Source: Streptomyces aureocirculatus
GTDB taxonomy: Bacteria > Actinomycetota > Actinomycetes > Streptomycetales > Streptomycetaceae
Length of the DNA stretch: 27,279 bases
Assembly: GCF_000720475.1 (NCBI RefSeq)
Contig: NZ_JOAP01000068.1
Span: 1-27,279, forward strand
Direction: 5' to 3'
Shown here: positions 23,883-27,279 of the stretch, in pieces
How the letters are laid out: every line of letters begins with the position of its first letter
Position numbering within the stretch: position 1 is the first letter of the stretch
Made by a program: the position numbers and the translations under genes
Notes under the pieces: generated by a model
The model's input: the letters and a program-made list of their open reading frames with translations, nothing else
Told to the model about the DNA's origin: nothing
The model's database searches: none

Positions 23883-24698
23883 ATGGTCCGCGTGACTGAG
23901 CGCACCGACGGCACCGACGGCACCCACGGCACCGACCGCCGAGCGGCCCTGCGGACGGCGGCCGCCCTCGCCGCCGTCGCGGGCGCGGCGGCCGCGGGCT
24001 GCACCCCGAAGGCGGCCTCCCGCCCCGCCGCCGCCCGCGAACCCACCGGCACCCCCGCCACCCGCGGCCCCGCCCCGGGACCCCGCGGCTTCCCCGGCCT
24101 GCCCGTACAGATCTCCCACAGCCCCCGCGGCCGCCCCGAGATCGCGCTCACCTTCCACGGCCAGGGCGACCCCGGCACCGCGCGCGCCGTGCTCGCCGAG
24201 GCCGAACGCGCGGGCGCCCGGGTCACCGTCCTCGCCGTCGGCAGTTGGCTCGACGCCCACCCGCGCCTGGCCCGCCGGGTCCTCGACGGCGGCCACGACC
24301 TCGGTAACCACACCCTGAACCACCGCGACATCAACGCGCTGCCCGAGGCGGCGGCGTACGCGGAGATCACCGGCTGCGCGGACCGGCTCCGCCGGCTCAC
24401 CGGGGGCATCGGCAACTGGTTCCGGCCCTCGCGGGCCCGCCGGGCGAGCCCGCTCGTCGCCCGCCTCGCGCGCCGTGCCGGCTATCCGCACGTCCTGTCG
24501 TACGACGTCGACTCCCTTGACTTCACCTCGCCCGGCGCCCCGGCCGTCGCCCGCACCGTCGCCGCCGGGGCCCGCCCCGGCTCCGTGGTGAGCCTGCACT
24601 TCGGGTACGCGGACACGGTCGCCGCGCTGCCCGCCGTCCTCGATGACCTTCACCGCCGCGGCCTGCGCGCCGTCACGACCACGGAGCTGCTGACCTGA
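23883..24698 (+). CDS. NodB-like polysaccharide deacetylase lipoprotein with altered first motif
   Basis: A 271-residue exported protein. The N-terminus has a twin-arginine-like segment (DRRAALRTAAALAAVAG) and a lipobox ending at Cys 40, so a Tat-exported lipoprotein is likely. The NodB domain (about 85-270) keeps motif 2 (NHTLNH, His 143 and 147), motif 3 (FRPSR), motif 4 (YDVDSLDF) and motif 5 (VSLHFGY). Motif 1, usually TFDDG, reads TFHGQGD, so the catalytic base and metal-binding Asp are replaced by His 92 and Gly 93. Active deacetylases need that metal ligand, so activity is uncertain. The ATG at 23883 lacks a ribosome site; GTG at 23892 is an alternative. Its stop overlaps the next ATG by one base. 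Confidence 0.85.
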   Translation: MVRVTERTDGTDGTHGTDRRAALRTAAALAAVAGAAAAGCTPKAASRPAAAREPTGTPATRGPAPGPRGFPGLPVQISHSPRGRPEIALTFHGQGDPGTARAVLAEAERAGARVTVLAVGSWLDAHPRLARRVLDGGHDLGNHTLNHRDINALPEAAAYAEITGCADRLRRLTGGIGNWFRPSRARRASPLVARLARRAGYPHVLSYDVDSLDFTSPGAPAVARTVAAGARPGSVVSLHFGYADTVAALPAVLDDLHRRGLRAVTTTELLT

Positions 24699-25909
24699 TG
24701 TCCACCCGCACCCGCACCCGTCCCGGTACGTCTCTGAGCGGCCGGACCGCCGCGCTTCTCGCCGCCGGGGCCGCCGTCGCCGCCCTGCTCGCCGGCTGCG
24801 GCACCGAGCAGGGCGACCGGCAGAACAAGGCCCCCGCCACCAAGGTCCCGCCGGAGCCCGCACGGCCGAAGCCGGTCAAGGGCCTGCCCGGCATGCCGCC
24901 CGTACTCGACCCCAAGGACGTCTACGCCGCCGACCGGCCGAACAAGCTCTCACCGGTGGTCAAGGACTTCCCCTCCCGCGTCTACGTCCCCAACACCAAC
25001 TCCAACACGGTGTCGGTGATCGACCCCAAGACGTACGAAGTGATCGACACGATCAAGGTCGGCGTCCAGCCCCAGCACGTCGTGCCCTCCTGGGACATGA
25101 AGACGCTGTGGGTCAACAACAACCGCGGCCACACCCTCACACCCATCGACCCCAAGACCGGCAAGGCGGGCAAGCCCGTCGAGGTGCACGACCCGTACAA
25201 CCTCTACTTCACGCCCAACGGGAAGTACGCGGTCGTGATGGCCTCGCTCGACCGCGAGCTCGTCTTCCGTGACCCGCACACGATGAAGCGCGTCAAGACC
25301 GAACCGGTGAGCTGCTACGGCGTCAACCACGCCGACTTCTCCCGCGACGGCAGGTACTTCATCGTCTCCTGCGAGTTCTCCGGCGAACTCCTCAAGGTCG
25401 ACACCGAGAAGATGAAGGTCGTCGGCCAGCAGAAGCTGCCCTTCAAGGGCGCCATGCCGCAGGACGTGAAGATCTCCCCGGACGGCAAGCGGTTCTACGT
25501 CGCCGACATGATGGCCGACGGCATGTGGGTCCTGGACGGCGACACCTTCGGCAAGCCGAAGCTGCTGCCCACCGGCAAGGGCTGCCACGGCCTGTACGTC
25601 GGCCGGGACTCACGCGAGATGTACGTCTCCAACCGCGGCGAGGGCACGGTGTCGGTCTTCGACTTCACCAGGAACAAGGTGACCAAGAAGTGGCACCTGC
25701 CCGACGGCGGCAGCCCCGACATGGGCGGCGTCTCCGCGGACGGCAAGATCCTCTGGCTGTCGGGGCGCTACGACTCCGAGGTGTACGCGATCGACACCCG
25801 CACCGGCGTCCAGCTCGCCCGCGTCCCCGTCGGGGGCGGCCCCCACGGCCTGGCGGTCTACCCCCAGCCGGGCCGCTACTCCCTCGGCCACACGGGCATC
25901 TTCCGCTGA
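24698..25909 (+). CDS. YVTN/YncE-type beta-propeller lipoprotein
   Basis: A 403-residue exported lipoprotein; lipobox LLAGC with Cys 34. After a Pro/Lys-rich linker (40-75) come seven or so propeller blades with the family's repeated pattern: RVYVPNTNSNTVSVIDPKTY, VGVQPQHVVPSWDMKTLWVN, DVKISPDGKRFYVAD, REMYVSNRGEGTVSVFDF and VPVGGGPHGLAVYP. Propellers of this type are usually scaffolds or ligand-binding proteins rather than enzymes. The ATG overlaps the stop of the deacetylase-like gene (TGATG), showing translational coupling and suggesting the two lipoproteins work together at the outer face of the membrane. No substrate can be named. Confidence 0.9.
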   Translation: MSTRTRTRPGTSLSGRTAALLAAGAAVAALLAGCGTEQGDRQNKAPATKVPPEPARPKPVKGLPGMPPVLDPKDVYAADRPNKLSPVVKDFPSRVYVPNTNSNTVSVIDPKTYEVIDTIKVGVQPQHVVPSWDMKTLWVNNNRGHTLTPIDPKTGKAGKPVEVHDPYNLYFTPNGKYAVVMASLDRELVFRDPHTMKRVKTEPVSCYGVNHADFSRDGRYFIVSCEFSGELLKVDTEKMKVVGQQKLPFKGAMPQDVKISPDGKRFYVADMMADGMWVLDGDTFGKPKLLPTGKGCHGLYVGRDSREMYVSNRGEGTVSVFDFTRNKVTKKWHLPDGGSPDMGGVSADGKILWLSGRYDSEVYAIDTRTGVQLARVPVGGGPHGLAVYPQPGRYSLGHTGIFR

Positions 25910-26011
25910 CGCCACCGATCCGCAGGCCAGGGCCGTACTCGCTGCGGCCGGCTCACGGGGCGGCCGTTACCCTGACCCCCGTCAGTACTGCACAACGAAG
26001 GGGCGGACCCG

Positions 26012-26224
26012 GTGGCGGACATAGATGAGGCACGCAAGACGTTCGATCGGTTCGACGCGGACGGCGACGGATTCATCACGGCTGCGGAGTACAAGACGGC
26101 CATGGCGCAGATGGGGGACTGGAACGTCACCGAGTCGGTCGCCGAGGCCATCATCAAGTCCAAGGACGCGGACGGCGACAAGCTGCTCTCCTTCGACGAG
26201 TTCTGGGCGAGCCTGAACAAGTAG
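26012..26224 (+). CDS. cabB: Small calcium-binding protein with two EF-hands (CabB-like)
   Basis: A 70-residue acidic cytoplasmic protein. EF-hand 1 is DADGDGFITAAE (15-26) and EF-hand 2 is DADGDKLLSFDE (52-63); positions 1, 3, 5 and 12 of both loops carry the usual calcium-binding side chains, though loop 2 has Lys instead of Gly at position 6. Length and pattern match the Streptomyces calmodulin-like protein CabB as I recall it. The start is GTG at 26012 with GAAGGGG upstream. Such proteins may buffer or sense calcium during growth and development; no partner is encoded next to it. A very strong hairpin follows 38 bases after the stop. Confidence 0.92.
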   Translation: MADIDEARKTFDRFDADGDGFITAAEYKTAMAQMGDWNVTESVAEAIIKSKDADGDKLLSFDEFWASLNK

Positions 26225-26262
26225 CGCCCGCGCGCGGCCCGGCACGACCGGCCCACGCGAGA

Positions 26263-26300
26263 CGAAGGGGCCGCCCCCGGCACCGGGGGCGGCCCCTTCG
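26263..26300. terminator. 18-bp stem terminator between convergent genes
   Basis: CGAAGGGGCCGCCCCCGG (26263-26280), two bases and the exact complement (26283-26300). The EF-hand gene and the lysozyme gene converge on it; it is the longest perfect stem in the window. Confidence 0.85.
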
Positions 26301-26316
26301 CGCGTCGTCATCGGGG

Positions 26317-26386
26317 CCACGCAGCCCGCGCCACGCAGCCCGCGCCACGCAGCCCGCGCCACGCAGCCCGCGCCACGCAGCCCGCG
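26317..26386. repeat. Five perfect 14-bp tandem repeats (minisatellite)
   Basis: CCACGCAGCCCGCG is repeated five times without change, 17 bases past the terminator. The period is not a multiple of three and the array is intergenic, so it is not coding. Perfect copies imply recent expansion. Confidence 0.92.
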
Positions 26387-26511
26387 CCCCGCGGTCCGCA
26401 CGCTCCACCGCCCGCCGTGCCGCTCCACCCGCCCCGGGCGGTCGAAGCACGCGCTGACCGGGTCCGTGTCCACATCCGGGACGCGGGAAGCGATGACCGT
26501 GCTCCGGAGGG

Positions 26512-27063
26512 CTACGGCGTGGCCCAGTCCCGCATCGCGTCCTCGCTCGCGAACTGTGCCACGTTCTTGTCCAGCGGCGTCGACGTGTACTGGTGGATGC
26601 GCCACTTCGCCTGGATACGGGGCTTGCCCGCCGATACGTAGTCGGCGATCCAGAGGCCGTCGCCCGCATAGGACGTGGTGTCCTTATTGAGCCAGAAGTC
26701 GCGATTGCAGTACAACATCACCCTATGGCTGGGGCGCAGCCGCTTCACCTCTCTGATGAAGCGGTCCTTCTCGCTGTTGCTCGCCGCCGTGTGGTCGCCC
26801 GTCCATTCCCAGTCGACGGCCAGGATGTCGCCCTTCTTCTCCGGGGCCTTGGCGACGAAGTACTCGGCCTGGGCGGTGATGTTGCCGGGCCACAGGAAGT
26901 GGTAGTAGCCGACGACGCAGCCGCCGTCGCGGGCGAGCTTGGTCTGGGCGGTGAGGCGGGGGTTGACGTACGAGCGGCCCTCCGTCGCCTTTATGAAGAC
27001 GAAGGAGAGCCCGTCGGTGTCGAACGTCGACTGGTAGGAGCTGACGTCGATGCCACGCAGCAT
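26512..27063 (-). CDS. GH25 lysozyme (muramidase) domain protein without signal peptide
   Basis: A 183-residue single-domain protein of glycoside hydrolase family 25, which cleaves the MurNAc-GlcNAc bond of peptidoglycan. GIDVSSYQ (Asp 6) opens the fold, VFIKATEG follows, and the catalytic pair lies in VDWEW (Asp 84, Glu 86); GYYHF, LYCNRDFW and WIADYV are further family segments. The ATG at 27063 has GGAGG six bases upstream; longer frames reach 27255 but show no signal peptide or homology. With no export signal and no wall-binding domain it differs from secreted Streptomyces muramidases and resembles a bare endolysin. It converges with the EF-hand gene. Confidence 0.9.
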   Translation of the reverse strand: MLRGIDVSSYQSTFDTDGLSFVFIKATEGRSYVNPRLTAQTKLARDGGCVVGYYHFLWPGNITAQAEYFVAKAPEKKGDILAVDWEWTGDHTAASNSEKDRFIREVKRLRPSHRVMLYCNRDFWLNKDTTSYAGDGLWIADYVSAGKPRIQAKWRIHQYTSTPLDKNVAQFASEDAMRDWATP

Positions 27064-27279
27064 GGATGGCCTCCAGGGGTGGGGGGAGTGACCGGGCGCC
27101 GTGGTGGGGGTGGCCGGAGCCGGCGCGCGGTGGGTGAACGGTGAAAGGTTGACGGGTTGATTCCCCGGGAGTGCGCGGTTCCACCCTCGTACTGGCGTCC
27201 ATGCTGCTGAGGAGAGCCGCGGAGGGGGCCATCCGGGTGGTGGGGGCCGGGTCAAACGCCGGGGGGTGGGGTGGGGGGG
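27064..27279. other. Upstream region of the lysozyme gene to the window end
   Basis: No gene is supported here. The end of the window is a G-rich run of GGGGTGG-like steps on the plus strand. I found no convincing promoter for the lysozyme gene. Confidence 0.4.

Noticed and set aside
26317..26386. CRISPR array
   Set aside because: The repeats are contiguous without spacers, only 14 bp long, and no cas gene is present.

Overview
The window is high-GC DNA from a streptomycete or close relative. GTG and TTG starts are frequent, codons end in G or C, secreted and lipoprotein genes are common, and a known Streptomyces intergenic hairpin repeat lies near 5604. From memory only, the gene order resembles the S. 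coelicolor region from glgE to the small calcium-binding protein CabB; no search was run.

Layout. 1-978 (-): N-terminal part of the maltosyltransferase GlgE, cut by the window edge. 979-2147: about 1.2 kb without an intact gene, holding a decayed subtilase, a 26-bp perfect palindrome, a good -35/-10 pair and degenerate tandem repeats. 2148-5598 (+): a hemerythrin-like protein and the alpha-glucan phosphorylase GlgP. 5724-9316 (-): two tandem, closely related secreted M4 metalloproteases with a matching 34-bp upstream element. 9594-13378 (-): a translationally coupled heterodimeric ABC exporter. 13.4-13.65 kb: a frameshifted LuxR-type DNA-binding relic. 13828-15252 (-): a streptogrisin C-like serine protease with a chitin-binding module. 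15449-16426 (-): a LysR regulator. 16522-18894 (-): the glycogen debranching enzyme GlgX. 19050-21754 (+): two tandem L,D-transpeptidase lipoproteins. 21912-22682 (+): an enoyl-CoA hydratase. 22683-22945: a gene-less interval with a response-regulator-like direct repeat and a strong terminator. 22946-23449 (+): an RsbW-like ATP-binding protein. 23450-23882: a gene-less, AT-richer gap. 23883-25909 (+): a coupled pair, a NodB-like lipoprotein with a degenerate first motif and a beta-propeller lipoprotein. 26012-26224 (+): a two-EF-hand protein. 26512-27063 (-): a GH25 lysozyme.

Two themes recur. The first is alpha-glucan metabolism: GlgE builds glucan from maltose-1-phosphate, GlgP shortens it and GlgX debranches it. 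The second is extracellular and envelope biology: three secreted proteases, two cross-linking transpeptidases, a deacetylase-like protein, a lysozyme and an exporter. I see no single contiguous new system. The best leads are the shared upstream element of the two metalloproteases, the orphan candidate transcription unit near 22741-22898, the degenerate NodB/propeller lipoprotein pair, and short tandem repeats that recur both between and inside genes.
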